The notes under the pieces were generated by a model. The model did no database searches. It saw only the letters and a list, made by a program, of their open reading frames with translations, and was not told the DNA's origin. Below, piece by piece: positions 9,506 to 20,504 of a stretch of DNA of 64,000 bases. The DNA is from Muscardinus avellanarius (taxonomy: Eukaryota > Chordata > Mammalia > Rodentia > Gliridae): NCBI GenBank assembly GCA_963383645.1, contig OY726565.1, positions 39,577,444 to 39,641,443 of the forward strand, given 5' to 3'. The first letter of the stretch is position 1, and each line of letters starts with the position of its first letter. A program made the position numbers and the translations under genes.

Positions 9506-9640
9506 GGTTTAAATGCACTATTGAAGCATTTGAGGCAATTATTTTAATTTTTTTCTGAATGGCATCTGGCATGTGGCCCAGACCATTTTAGGCATTGAAT
9601 AAATGCTTGATTAAATAAAGAAATAAAAGATACGTTAGAG

Positions 9641-9760
9641 GCTGAGAGGCCAGCCTCGGCAACTTAGTAAGACTCCTGTTTCAAAATAAAAAATAAAAAT
9701 AAAATAGGGCTAGGGTGTAGCTCAGAGATAGAATGCCCCTGGATTCAACCCACAGTACCA
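9641..9760 (+). mobile_element. B1-ID composite SINE, 5' truncated
   Basis: Starts in the B1 part at GGCCAGCCTCGGCAACTTAG and ends with the ID part GTGTAGCTCAGAGATAGAATG. Followed by a purine-rich tail. Confidence 0.85.
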
Positions 9761-9761
9761 A

Positions 9762-9852
9762 AATCAAGAAAGCAAGAAAAGAAGGAAGGGAAAGGGGGAG
9801 GGAGGAAATAAGGAAAGAAAGGAAGAAGGAAGGAAGGAAAGAGAAATAAAAG
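9762..9852 (+). repeat. GGAA/GAAA-rich simple repeat
   Basis: Pure purine run of AAGG and AAAG units, expanded from the SINE tail. Confidence 0.9.
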
Positions 9853-9930
9853 ATAGAAAATCAAATTGAGGGCAGTAGCACATTCCTAAGAAATAAATAC
9901 ACTTAGTATCTATATTTAAAAAGAATCTTA

Positions 9931-10231
9931 GTTACACACAGTAACTCGTGCTTGTAATCCCAATACTTAGGCTGAGACAGAAGGATCACAGATTTGAGGC
10001 CAGCTTGCAGTAACTTAGTGAGACCCTGTACCACAATACTCTGCCCTCTGGACATCTCAGCATAGTTGATCACAAATTGAATCTTAACTATTAAGTATAT
10101 ACTATATATATGTATGTATATACTTGACTGCTATTGACCTCAGCTTCTCATCTATAAGTCAGCAAAAATAAAATAGAAATGGGGATGTAACTGAGTGGTA
10201 AAACATACCTGGGTTCAGTCCCTAGCTCCAC
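9931..10231 (+). mobile_element. B1-ID composite SINE split by about 134 bp of other sequence
   Basis: B1 half 9931-10030 ends at GTGAGACCCTGTA. The ID half resumes at 10165 (AAAATAGAAATGGGGATGTA ... GGGTTCAGTCCC). The interruption 10031-10164 holds an alternating AT/GT stretch and no known element. Confidence 0.7.
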
Positions 10232-10239
10232 ATTTAAAA

Positions 10240-11825
10240 AAAAGATAAAAATCACAAACCTGCTTTTACTCATAAGATTCCTTAAGTAGGTTTTCCTAAA
10301 GTTCTTCCTGTTCTAAGTATCGGCACACTGTGATCAGTGTGCTTATACAAATTGAATCAGCAATTTGGAGTTTTGTTATAGGTAAGTCTCATGACTTTCA
10401 GCCCACAAGTGAATTTTCCAAAAGTCTGATCACTAGAAAACTTGCTAGATTATTGATGTGAAGCCTGATTATAGGTCTTTCTGTAGGTTTGAGAGTGCTT
10501 GGGCTATTTTTAAGGCTTGTGGTATATTAATAAATGCCAAATGTAGTTAAAATAATTGTGGCATTTTAAAATGTTTACCTGGAATAAAATGATTCTTTAA
10601 ACTCTCAAAATAAAATCTATTATAATTTCCTTTTTATTGTATACTGTCAGAAGTCTGAATCTGAGGCCCATCATGAATGTGGGACTGAGATGAATGGACC
10701 TGAAGGTTCCACTCCCCTGAGCTTGACCCTGCTCAACTCCCAAGGCTTCTAACTTGTTGGCACTTTAGAGCATTTTTCAACAACTCTTTTAGGCTTCTGA
10801 GAAATAGTTCTGCAGTTCCATAGAGTGCACCTGGAAATATTGGTGCATTTTGGATAATAGCTCTCATATTCCAGAATTAGATCTGATAACTTACTCGATG
10901 GAAGAATGAGAAAAACAGAAGCTCAGCCAGATGAAATACTGTAAAATGCAGTCTAGGTTGATACACATTAAACTGTGAATGGTTAATAAGTAGTATCATC
11001 CCAGTTGGGGGGGGATATTTTTTGAAAATAAATACTATTCCTCTTATTGAGCTTAAAGAAATGTTATATACATAGAAGTGGCAATATATGTGTATATATA
11101 TCAAAGAGAGCTTTTTGATGTGGGTCGGATGAATTATCTTCAGAGACCTCTACAATTAAGATGCTTTGCAATAGTCTTTGATTGTGAGCATGCTCACAAA
11201 ATGAGTAATAAAGATTATGGGGACCTTAGGCACAGAATCTGTTGACAAGGATTCAGGAGAGACAAGGGCTCCTTCCTTGTGAATACATGCAGTTGGCCAT
11301 CCTTCTGGCTATGAGAATTCTAATTCCACCTACTGATATGAATAGAAAGAACAGTATATTGTGGCAGGCACTCTGCTATGAATTCCTTAAGAGTGGTTAC
11401 TGTTTTAATTTTTTCCATCATAGCCCCCATAGTGCTGAGGACAGAGTAAGAACTTGGTCTTGATCTGTGGGATGGTTTTGAATGAGCACATTGACCCTGT
11501 GAAATATGCACAGTGAATTATCTATGGATGAGAAGTGGAGGTCAGTAGCTAGTAAGTAGTAGTAATTAAGATCCAATTGGGGATCAATTATGCTGAGATG
11601 TCTGGCAGGCAGAGTATTATGGCATAGGCATATGAGATTGGCTTGATGAGGTTCATTTGTATATGAGAAAGCAGAATACTAGAGAAACCTGTTGGATATG
11701 AACATTCTCCTGAGGTCAGACTGGCAACTAAATGGGTGACTGTGACCCAACTAATCAAAGTACTTGTGACATTGTTATTCCATAGTGTCTATTCTGTATC
11801 AGGCTCTGGAATAGACATTTGCTTA
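10240..11825. other. Gene-free, repeat-poor stretch
   Basis: AT-rich unique sequence with no recognisable gene, RNA or young repeat. Short frames are scattered and have no domain. Confidence 0.6.
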
Positions 11826-11836
11826 CATTGTTTCTA

Positions 11837-11848
11837 ATTCTCTCTCTT

Positions 11849-11918
<70 letters not shown>

Positions 11919-11935
11919 GTGTGTGTGTGTGTGTG
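11837..11935 (+). repeat. (CT)n plus (GT)n compound microsatellite
   Basis: About 40 CT units followed by GT units, at the tail of the minus-strand SINE beside it. Confidence 0.97.
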
Positions 11936-12116
11936 GCCAGCAATTGAACCCATGGGCATTCTACCTCCAAGCTACACTCTCAGACCTTTTTTTTTTTAAC
12001 TTGGAAACCAGATCTCATTAGGTTACTGAGTTGCTGAGGCTGGCTTTGAACTTGTTGTCCTCTTGTCTCAGCCTCCCAAGTACTTGGATCACAGATGTGT
12101 GCCACCATGCCCAGCT
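11935..12116 (-). mobile_element. B1-ID composite SINE
   Basis: On + it reads ID part first (GGCATTCTACCTCCAAGCTA), then B1 (CTCAGCCTCCCAAGTACTTG, CCACCATGCCCAGCT). Flanked by CATTGTTTCT copies at 11826 and 12117. Confidence 0.9.
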
Positions 12117-12140
12117 CATTGTTTCTTATTTATTTTATTT

Positions 12141-12339
12141 ATGGTATTGAGGATGGAACCCAGGGGCATTCAATCTCCAAGCTATACCACCAGCCCTATT
12201 TTTAACTCTTTATTTTGAAACATGGTCTCAGTGAGTTGCAAAGGGCCTCATTAAGTAGGTGAGCCTTTGTGAACTGCGGTCCTCCTGTCTCAGCCTCCCA
12301 AATGCTGGGATAACAAGCATGTGCCACCATGCCCAGCTC
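12141..12339 (-). mobile_element. B1-ID composite SINE
   Basis: Second full minus-strand copy, directly next to the first, flanked by CATTGTTTCT at 12117 and 12344. The two SINEs were inserted one after the other at the same target. Confidence 0.9.
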
Positions 12340-12519
12340 ATCTCATTGTTTCTAATTCTTATTCCTGTAATGTTTTCCTGGAAACTAGGGCCAAGACTTC
12401 TCTGAGTATTTGGAAATTATTAAGATTATATTTCAATTATTTGTTTCTTTTTATGTCTTCTTTTCCTTTTAGATTCATGAATATATGGGCAGAGATAATG
12501 AGAGTCAGCATATGATGTA

Positions 12520-12650
12520 AGGAACTGAAGTTTTACAGTTAAAGAAATTATCCCATTTGCAGGCAATAAAACTAAAAGTGGATAGCATGAAGTAATTTGT
12601 CCAAAGTGGCAATTCATTAAGTAGCAAGAATAAGAATGAGAATTTGGGTT
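12520..12650 (+). repeat. MIR-type SINE relic
   Basis: 'AAGTAATTTGTCCAAAGTGG' and 'CATTAAGTAGCAAGAATAAG' fit the MIR core word order. Weak but plausible. Confidence 0.4.
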
Positions 12651-12654
12651 AGTA

Positions 12655-13560
12655 TATTTCAAAAGCTGATAACATTCCCATTTTCTTCCCTCATACACCT
12701 GAAAAGTGATAAAAGATCTAACTGATCGTGAAGTTGTTTGTTCCTAATATATATAGTGGGATCCTCTTGTACTTGTGAAGACATGCATCTGGATTTACTA
12801 ATGTCTCATCATTTTACAAATCAAATCTGGAAAAAATAAATCAGGCAGTGTAAACAGGTATAAAAGAATAACCAACTTATCAGCTGCTGTGTACAGATGT
12901 TGGAAGGTCCAGCCTTTCAATCTTTGGTGCTGTCATTCTTGGCTTTGTTTAACAGGTGTATGCACATCCTTATTGTAGCTTTGAACGCAGAAGCTTTTTC
13001 TTCCAGATGGTAAAAGCAGGCTTAAGAATTCAAAATCTAAGCCAAGATAGTTTTTGGCTAGGTTAGGCCATGACTGACCATCCTGCCATGTTGGACACAT
13101 GGTAGATGTAGCTCTGTGAAGTTCAATAAAGTGATGCTTTAAGGTGGGAGAGAATAACCACACCACCTCAAGAGATCTTTGTCAGACTAGACACCTCTGT
13201 AGCAAGTGAGGCAGGTGTGGGGCTCCAGAAGTATCCCAGCTCCTCAGAGAGCTTTCTCCATTCTACAAGTCAGCCAACTATTCTGCTGTTGATAACTCCT
13301 CTGACCTTCGGTGAACACATCTGTGGGGGTAAAGTGTTCCAAGAATCCTACCTGGAATGAGTCAGAGGCCCGTGTTTCACTCTGGGTGCAGAGCAGGGAT
13401 CACAAAGACCAGTCCTGCTGGGTGGTCTAGAGCACAGTATTGTTCAAATTAAGAAAATAAATTGGGGACTTGCCTACATACACATCCACCCAACAGTCTG
13501 GTGTGTTCTAGAAGAAATTACTTGTAAAGTGCTATAACAACCTGGTATTCAATCCCAGTA
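12655..13560. other. Gene-free stretch
   Basis: Unique sequence with no recognised gene or repeat. A weak terminator-like or regulatory reading cannot be supported. Confidence 0.55.
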
Positions 13561-13564
13561 TCAA

Positions 13565-13685
13565 AGCAGAATATTTGAATTTATCATTTACTATTTATGA
13601 ACTGCCAACCATGTTTTAGGCACTGCTCTAAACCACTGAGGTTCACAAATGCAATACAGTCCTTACCCTCAAGAGACTCAGTCCA
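13565..13685 (+). repeat. Old MIR/L2-type relic
   Basis: Contains the familiar order 'ACTATTTATGAACTGCC ... TTTTAGGCACTGCTCTAA ... CCTTACCCTCAAGAGACTCA'. The family is between MIR and L2 and not resolved here. Confidence 0.4.
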
Positions 13686-14269
13686 AGTCAAATTTGTTAA
13701 AGGGAAATCTAAAAGAAGGTGGGATGCTACTAGCAATTACTAAATGGCAAGGAAGTTATAGGAACACCAAGAAAGGACTACAAAACCAGCCTGGTGTGCC
13801 TCAAGTTTCAGGGAGGCTTCCAAAAGGTGGCTTTTGTGCTAATCTTTCAAATAGCAGTGCATGTGGTAAAATACAGAGGGGAAAGCAGTCCCTGTAAAGC
13901 AACTTGGAGAAGTAAATCACCAAGCCACAATGTGCTATTTTTGAGGATGTCATGGAGTTTATTGTTGGTGGAATACAGTCGTGATAATTATGTGTCTAGA
14001 TTATAATGTGTCTATAATTATGATTCTTTGTATTAAAACACTCCTATTTATGTTACAGTACAGTTTTATTTCCTGATTAGACCTATAAAAATTGCTAGAT
14101 CAAGGAATCCATAACATAAGATTAAACAAAAATATATTGAATTGAGGACTCTTTCTCAGTGCATTATATTGGATACTAAGGCAAGGACCACATGTGATCA
14201 GCAAATATCTGAGTAGCTCTCAGATATTTAGAGGAAGTTATGACCAATGATTAGAAAAGTGGAAATGAG

Positions 14270-14476
14270 ACTCGGCCCTGGGCGGGATCACGCGGAGCAC
14301 GCCAGACCCTCGGAGAAACCGGGGCCTGGTCGCAAGGCCCTGGGCCCTGGGCAGGGGTCAGGCAGGCATGCCAGAGCCCGGAAGAGCCGGGGCCCCGGGT
14401 CGCAGGACTCTGGGCCCCGGGCAGAGTCGTGTGGAGCACGTTGGATCCCCAGGGAAACCAGGCCCGGGTCACAGTG
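14270..14476 (+). repeat. Three tandem ~69-bp GC-rich repeats (5' domain of the composite element)
   Basis: Units at 14270-14337 (68 bp), 14338-14406 (69 bp) and 14407-14476 (70 bp). Each runs CTGGGCCCNGGGC-like start, CGTGGAGCACGCC-like middle, GGAAACCGGGGCC-like third quarter, and ends GGGTCGCAGG or close to it. Very CpG-rich against an AT-rich background. Confidence 0.85.
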
Positions 14477-14532
14477 CTACTGAGTGCCTGATCCCAAAGC
14501 CTCCTCAAACCACACAAATTGTCTTCTCTTAT

Positions 14533-14580
14533 TAAAAAAAAAAAAAAAGGAAAAGAAAAGAAAAGGAAAAAAGAAAAATA
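14533..14580 (+). repeat. A-rich stretch inside the composite element
   Basis: Run of 14-15 A followed by GGAAAAG-type purine units. It may mark the tail of an older retrocopy caught in the composite. Confidence 0.8.
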
Positions 14581-14581
14581 T

Positions 14582-15085
14582 TGGAGAGGGGTCAAGAAGG
14601 CCGTGGCAGATGCCAGGATACTGGAGATGCAGACAAAACTTATCCAAATGAACTGGAACTTTTGGAAAAATTCCCTGCGAAGGAGGATTGCTTCTCCTCT
14701 ACATTCTTAAGAATCTTGGACATCACCTGTAAGGAGAGAGTTTAGCGGAGACCTAGGAAGAAGGCGGTGTTGGAAGCGGTCTCCGCGATGACGGTGGAAA
14801 CTTAAATTCAGGAGAGGCAGAAATCGGATCCTACCAACCTTATTTATTGGAGAAATTACACCAAACATCAAATGCTACCGTCATGCATGCTTAGGAACAT
14901 TGGATAACATTCAAAGTGGAAAAAGAGCTTGGTAAAGATTTGAAATGGTGGAGGCAGTGGCAATGGCAGTGGCCAGTACTCAGGGGAGGCAGAGATCTGA
15001 TGCATTACACCTGGAACTTTTGAAGTAATAACCCCAGAGGCAGAATGCTACCACCACGCACTCTCGAGAATGTGGGACAAACAGC
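14582..15085 (+). repeat. Three degenerate ~175-bp repeats (middle domain of the composite element)
   Basis: Recurring words: GGAGAGGCAGAAATCGGATC versus GGGGAGGCAGAGATCTGATG; CTGGAACTTTTGGAAAAATT versus CTGGAACTTTTGAAGTAATA; AAATGCTACCGTCATGCATG versus GAATGCTACCACCACGCACT; each block closes near CTTGGACA, TTGGATAA or GTGGGACA. Copies end about 14720, 14900 and 15075. They resemble L1 5' UTR monomers in style but I cannot match them to the L1 at 46 kb. Confidence 0.6.
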
Positions 15086-15102
15086 TGGGCGAAGAGGGTG
15101 CT

Positions 15103-15815
15103 TGGATTGGAGCCTGCAGAGGGGCAAGGCCAGCGATGGAGACAGCAAAGCTGGGATTGGAGCCTGCCGTGAGGCAAAGCGGGTGCTGGGGCCTTTGAGG
15201 CCAGGATCGGAGCCTGCCAAGGGGTAAGGCTGGTGCCGGGGCCAGCGAGGCCAGGATCGGAGCCTGCCGTGAGGCAAGGCCGCTACTGGGGCCTCTGAGG
15301 TCGGGATTGGAGCCTGCTGAGGGGTTAGGCCGGTGCCGGGGCCAGCAAGGCTGATTTTGGAGCCTGTCATGAGGCAAGGCTGGTATTGGGGCCTCCGAGG
15401 CCGGGATAGGAGCCTGCCGAGGAGTTAGGCTGGTGTTGGGGACTCTGAGGCCGGGATCGGAGCCTGCTGAGGGGTTAGGCCGGTGCCGGGGCCAGCGAGG
15501 CTGGGATTGGAACCTACCGTGAGGCAAGGCTGGTGCTGGGGCGTCCGAGGCCGGGATTGGAGCCTGCCGAGGGGTTAAGCTGGTGCTGGGGCCAGTGGCT
15601 GGCATCGGAGCCTGCCTTGAGGCTAGGCCGGTGCTGGGGCCACCGAGGCTGAGATCAGAGCGAGCTGAGGGGTTAGGTCGGTGTCGGGGCCAGCGAGACC
15701 AGAATCGATGCCTCCCATGAGGCAAGGCTGCTGCTTGAGCCAGCGAGGTCTGGATCAGTCCACCGGGTAGCCAGGCCACTACTGGGGCCGTCAAGAGTGG
15801 GATCGGTACTTGCAA
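15103..15815 (+). repeat. 50-bp VNTR, ~14 units, with 100-bp dimer order
   Basis: The anchor GGATCGGAGCCTG or a variant falls at 15103, 15153, 15203, 15253, 15303, 15353, 15403, 15453, 15503, 15553, 15602, 15652, 15702, 15752 and about 15800: almost perfect 50-bp steps with one 49 and one 48. Two unit types alternate, one with TGAGGCAAGG and one with GAGGGGTTAGG, giving a 100-bp dimer. The phase breaks once, with two units of the second type adjacent at 15403 and 15453. Long open frames across it are a by-product of the repeat, not genes. Confidence 0.95.
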
Positions 15816-16201
15816 TGTGTCATGCACAGAGAAATATCGCAGAAAATAAAAGCCAGATGCTTCCCCTAATCAGCAATAGCTAGGAGGAAAGGGGCAACAG
15901 GAAGAGGTTGAGTTATAGAAAGGGCCCTATTGCGAAACAATTAAGGTGACCAATCAGAGGGTATGGAATAGGGGAGGATGGAGCCTCTTTAAAACGCAGG
16001 AGGTACATAAACAAATGTATCAAAGTTAATGACCAAACAAGCTTGGGATTGAGGGAGGGGGAGGGAATGGGATGGGGGCTGGATGAGGGCTAATTGGATG
16101 ATATGTGCTTGTATATTCTCTCAAGTCTTGTATTCCAGTGTGATATATGATTACAATGCACCAATAAAAATAGATTAAAAAAAAAAAGAAAAGTGGAAAT
16201 G

Positions 16202-17010
16202 CCTGAGTTTCCCTGGCTGATGGTATAGGAAGAAAGATAGGGTAAAGTGGATATGCTGAAATGGATATGTTATAAGGCCAGAAGATTATGTTCTAGATAA
16301 AGCCTAGTGAATATATACCATCCACTAAGGTCATCAAGAATGTGTTGGTGAGAGGGGCGTGAGCAGAACCATGAAGTTCTTGTTGGTTCTTCTTTGGTGC
16401 TGCAGCTGACTGTAGGGAAGGCAATCACATGGAGATGATGAGATCTCAAAATGATTTAGGCTATGTGGGGGTACTTAACTATCAGAAATCATGATGCTAC
16501 AGTTACCATAGTGACTTGCAAAGTTGGAAAGGTAGCCACGGGTCTTGATCCATGGGAGATCAAGATGGTTAACATCACAGTATCTCCAGGGGGACAAATA
16601 GGCCTGGCAATAGCCAACAGGGTGCTACTTGACTTTCACAATCAGAGAAAAGGGAAGAACGGAAGAGGAAGAGGCTGAGAACAGTCACACCAATACGAAT
16701 AGAGTCACTCAGCTTCTGCACTTGATACAGTTTTTATGTCCCAAACCTCTTGACTTGGAAGGGTCCTTAGAGAGAGGATCACTATGAGACTGCAAAACAT
16801 ACATGCTGTAATATGCATGTATAAAATACATACATGCTATTTTCCCTAGTCCTTCCCTAAAAAGACCCATGACCATACACTTGTATAGCTGGATATTCTG
16901 TGTAAAAGAAGATACTCAGACATTTCAAGGACTATTGGACACAAGGTATAAGTTGACACTGATTGCTAGAAACCTAAAGTACCATCTTATCCCTGTTAGA
17001 ATGAGGGTCT
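16202..17010. other. Gene-free stretch
   Basis: A 71-codon + strand frame at 16463-16678 lacks any domain that I know, and the region shows no splice or coding signal that I would trust. No young repeat is present. Confidence 0.5.
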
Positions 17011-17012
17011 AT

Positions 17013-17227
17013 TGCCGGGCGTGGTGGCGCACGCTTGTAATCCCAGTGCTTGGGAGGCTGAGACAGGAGGATTGCACAGGTTCAAAGCCAGCCTCAGCTA
17101 CTTAGTGAGGCTATCAGCAACTTAGTGAGATCCTGTTTCCAAATAAAATATAAAAATAGGTCTGGGAGTGTAGCCTGAAGGTAGAAAGCCTCTGGGTTCC
17201 ATCCCCATTACCACACACACACACAAA
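17013..17227 (+). mobile_element. B1-ID composite SINE
   Basis: Nearly consensus start GCCGGGCGTGGTGGCGCACG and full ID part. Approximate duplication AGAATGAGGGTCTATT (about 16998) and AGAACGAGGATCTATG (about 17228). Confidence 0.92.
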
Positions 17228-17735
17228 AGAACGAGGATCTATGGATACCAGTATTAGATGGAATTCTGATTAATGTGTGACTCACGGGTTCACAGATCCA
17301 GTGGTTTTTCCCTTGGATCCCTGGTTTACAACTGGAATTGATGTGCCAGGGTGTTAGAATTATACCCACATTAAATCCTCAGCCTGTGGTTTAAGAGTTA
17401 CCATATTAAGCAAAGCCAGAAAAAAAAAATCAGGAACCAAGAGGGAAGGCAGAGATTATTACTGCCATTAAAAACATGTAAGAGTGGTTGTCTCAGTTAG
17501 CTTTCTGCAATATTTTTTCTAAAGAAACCAGGTGTTTTCCAGACTACATGTCTTTATCCAGAAATAGAGCAGAGACTTATTTTGTTATCAGGATGATTGT
17601 GTAGTCAAATTTCATCATTTGAGCCCTGATGTATTACTCGATTATGAATACTCGCAATCACACCAAATTAGACCTCTTGTTTTTAAGAGCTCTTGACAAA
17701 GAATAATATGACTTTGATTCTGGATAAAGGAAACA
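17228..17735. other. Gene-free stretch
   Basis: Unique sequence, no recognised feature. Confidence 0.5.
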
Positions 17736-17737
17736 CA

Positions 17738-17934
17738 GCCACGCATAGTGGCACAAACGTGTAATCCCAGCATTTGGGAGTCTGAGACAGGAGGATCACT
17801 GTTCGCGGACAGCCTCAATTACTTAGAAAGGCCTTTGGCAACTCAGTGAGACCCTGTTTCAAGATAAAGAATAAAAAAAAAAAATAGAACTGGGGATGTA
17901 GCTTGGAGGTAGAATGCTTCTGGATTCCATCCCC

Positions 17935-17940
<6 letters not shown>
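17738..17940 (+). mobile_element. B1-ID composite SINE
   Basis: GCCACGCATAGTGGCACAAA start, TTCGCGGACAGCCTCAATTA middle, ID part GATGTAGCTTGGAGGTAGAA. Its tail became a CA microsatellite. Confidence 0.92.

Positions 17941-17986
<46 letters not shown>
17938..17986 (+). repeat. (CA)n microsatellite
   Basis: About 24 CA units at the SINE tail. Confidence 0.98.
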
Positions 17987-17987
<1 letters not shown>

Positions 17988-18054
17988 GAAAAAAAAAACC
18001 CAAAACACCAATTTTCCTTTTGGGGATGGACCCTAGCTAGTACAATTGCCATTC

Positions 18055-18235
18055 AACTCTAAATATTCTCCCTTGTTTGTAAAACAGAATAATAATGCCT
18101 ATCCCATAGAATTCTTGTGAAAGGTAAGAGAGGAAACAGATAAAATTCTTAGCACAATGCCTAAAATATAGTAAGTATAGTAAAATACAGTATAATAGTA
18201 TATTGATATTCAACGCATATTAGCTGCCATTCTCA
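18055..18235 (+). repeat. MIR-type SINE relic
   Basis: 'TTTGTAAAACAGAATAATAA', 'CTATCCCATAGAATTCTTGT', 'CTTAGCACAATGCCTAAAAT' follow the second half of MIR in order. Confidence 0.65.
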
Positions 18236-20261
18236 TTACAGTAATCATCATGATCATCATTTGTACTCAGGATCCAGGCATTAGGACAAAGAAAAGAATG
18301 CCAGGCATTGGACAAAACCTTCCCTGGAGTTAGCATACATGGCAACATCCAAGTACAACCAAAGGTTGAGTTTCATTGGGCTTATTACACAGTAAATTTC
18401 CCTTTATCAATATTACTGTGATTGATAAACTCCCAGAAGAAGAGTCCTGATCATCATTTACAAACCACAGATCTTGAGCACATTGTCAAGCCAAAAATCA
18501 GTGCTTTTCCTGATTATATATCTCTTGATGCAAATTAATAACTTTGAAAAGAAATTCATATATATGAATATATATAGCCAAAGCATTGAGACCTTTATTT
18601 GGAATTTAAAGTTTTTAAGAAGTACAATTTTATTATACATTATAGTCTCACATCATAATGTAAATTATATTGATAGTCACATACATGCACCTAGCACTTG
18701 GTGGGCTTTTCCCTGGCTCCCTCCACATCCCCTCTTCCCCATATAGGGTAATGAGATTGACATTGGTATTCTCACATATGTACATAAAGCCAATAGTAGA
18801 ATTTCTTCATTTATTTTCACTCATCCTCATTCCCTTCCCTTAGACCACATCCTTAGTTCCACTGAGAGTTCTACTACATTATCTGGAGTCCCTCTGGAAT
18901 CCCATTACTCCCTATCTTCTGCATATTAGAGAAAATATATTACCCCTTGCTTTCTGTGACTGGCTAATCTCACTTAATGTAATATTTTCCAGGTCCTTTT
19001 ATTTTCCTGCAAATGACATAATTTTGTTCTTTTTTTATTGCTGAGTAGAATTCCATTGTGTGGATACCCCATAATTTTGTAATCTGTTCATCGGTTGATG
19101 GACACCTAGGCTGGTTTCATTATTTGGCTATGGTGAATTGTGATGCTATAAATATGAATATGTACATATTATTGTAGTTCCCTGATTTCAATCCCTTTGG
19201 AAAAATACCCAGGAGTGGTATAGCTAAGTCACATGGTGAGTCCATTTTTAGTTTTCTGAAGAATCTCCACAATGAGGTAATTTGCAGTCCCACCAACAGT
19301 ATGGAAGAGTTCCAATTTCCCCACATCCTTGCCAACATTTTGAGTTTTTTGACTTTTTGCCAATTGTCATTCTGATTGGGGTTAGATGGAATCTCAGTGT
19401 ATTTTTGATTTGCATCTCCCTGATTGCTAATGATGTTGAACAATTTTTCATGTGTTTATTGGCCATTTGTATCTCTTCTTTTGTGAAATGTTATTTAGTT
19501 CAATTCCCCATTTCTTGATTTTTTTTAGTGTAAAGTCTTTTAAGTTATTTTTATATTCTAGATATTATTCCTCAATCAGAGGGATAACTGGCAAAGATCT
19601 TCTCCCGTTCTGTAGGCTTTCTCTTTAAATTCTTGACAGTTTCATTTGATGAGCAGAAACTTTTTAATTTAATACCATCCCATGTATGAATTCCTATTTT
19701 AATTTCTTGAGCTATGGGGGTCTTGTTGAGGAACTTTCTACCTGTGCCTAAATGTTGGAATGTTGGACTTATACCCTCCTCTAGTCTTCAATGTATCTAG
19801 TCTAATTTCCAAGTCTTTGATCCATCTTGAGTTGACTTCTGTTCAGGTTTAGAGGTAAGAATTTAGTTCCATTTTTCTATAATTGGATAACCAGTTTTTC
19901 CAACACCATTTGTTTAAAGCCTGTCTTTTCTCCAATGGGTGTATCTGGCAACTTTGTAAAAAATCAGTTGGCTATAATGTGTGGATTTGTTTCTGTAACT
20001 TCTATTCTGTTCTGGTCTATGTGTCTGGTTTTGTGCCATGCTGTTTTTTTTATTATTATAGCTCTGTAGCATAATTTGAAGTCAGGAATTGTGATGTCTC
20101 CTGCATGGTTCTTATTGCTGAAAAATTCTTTGGCTATTCTGGGTCTTTTTTTCCTCCATAAGAATTTAGGACTGAATTTTTAAGTGTGTGAAGAATGAAA
20201 TTGTTTTTTATAGTGATTGCATATCACTTTTGGTAAAATTTTTATAATATTTATTCTTCCA

Positions 20262-20431
20262 CTGGGCATGGTGGCACGTGCTTGTAATCTCAGCATTGGA
20301 GGCTGAGATAGGAGAATCATTCACAAACAGCTTCAGATACTTAGTGAGGCCCTCCACAACTCAGTGAGACCCTGTTTCAAAATAAAGAGTTAAAAATAGG
20401 GCTAGGGATGTAGCTTGAAGATAGAATGCCC
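20262..20431 (+). mobile_element. B1-ID composite SINE
   Basis: CTGGGCATGGTGGCACGTGC start, ID end GATGTAGCTTGAAGATAGAA. Inserted in the old L1. Confidence 0.88.
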
Positions 20432-20504
20432 TGATTGCCTATACATATTTTTAGGACTAAAGGCTTCAATTTTCTCTAGAGTTTTTTTTTTTTTTTTTTT
20501 TTTT

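Larger units (their letters stand above)
14253..16201 (+). mobile_element. SVA-like composite VNTR retrotransposon with 15-bp target duplications
   Basis: Perfect duplication AGAAAAGTGGAAATG at 14253-14267 and 16187-16201 brackets a 1,919-bp body (14268-16186). Order on +: three 69-bp GC-rich repeats (14270-14476), A-rich stretch (14533-14580), three degenerate repeats of about 175 bp (14582-15085), strict 50-bp VNTR (15103-15815), 150-170 bp of unique sequence with CCAATCAG and TTTAAAA, L1 3' UTR end (about 16003-16165), AATAAA and poly(A). It has no coding frame of its own. The L1 tail, poly(A) and long duplication mean it was mobilised by L1 enzymes. The layout of 5' repeats, VNTR and retroelement-derived 3' end parallels primate SVA/LAVA, but the sequence shows no shared ancestry that I can see. 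A perfect TSD and clean tail suggest a young insertion. Confidence 0.85.

Noticed and set aside
15048..15827. 259-codon minus-strand open frame with proline/alanine-rich repeated peptides
   Set aside because: It lies wholly in the 50-bp VNTR. Because 150 bp is three units, a GC-rich array with few stops stays open by chance. No start context, domain or codon evidence.
16463..16678. 71-codon + frame as a possible small gene
   Set aside because: No recognisable domain, no repeat or transcript context, and length is within chance for this base composition.
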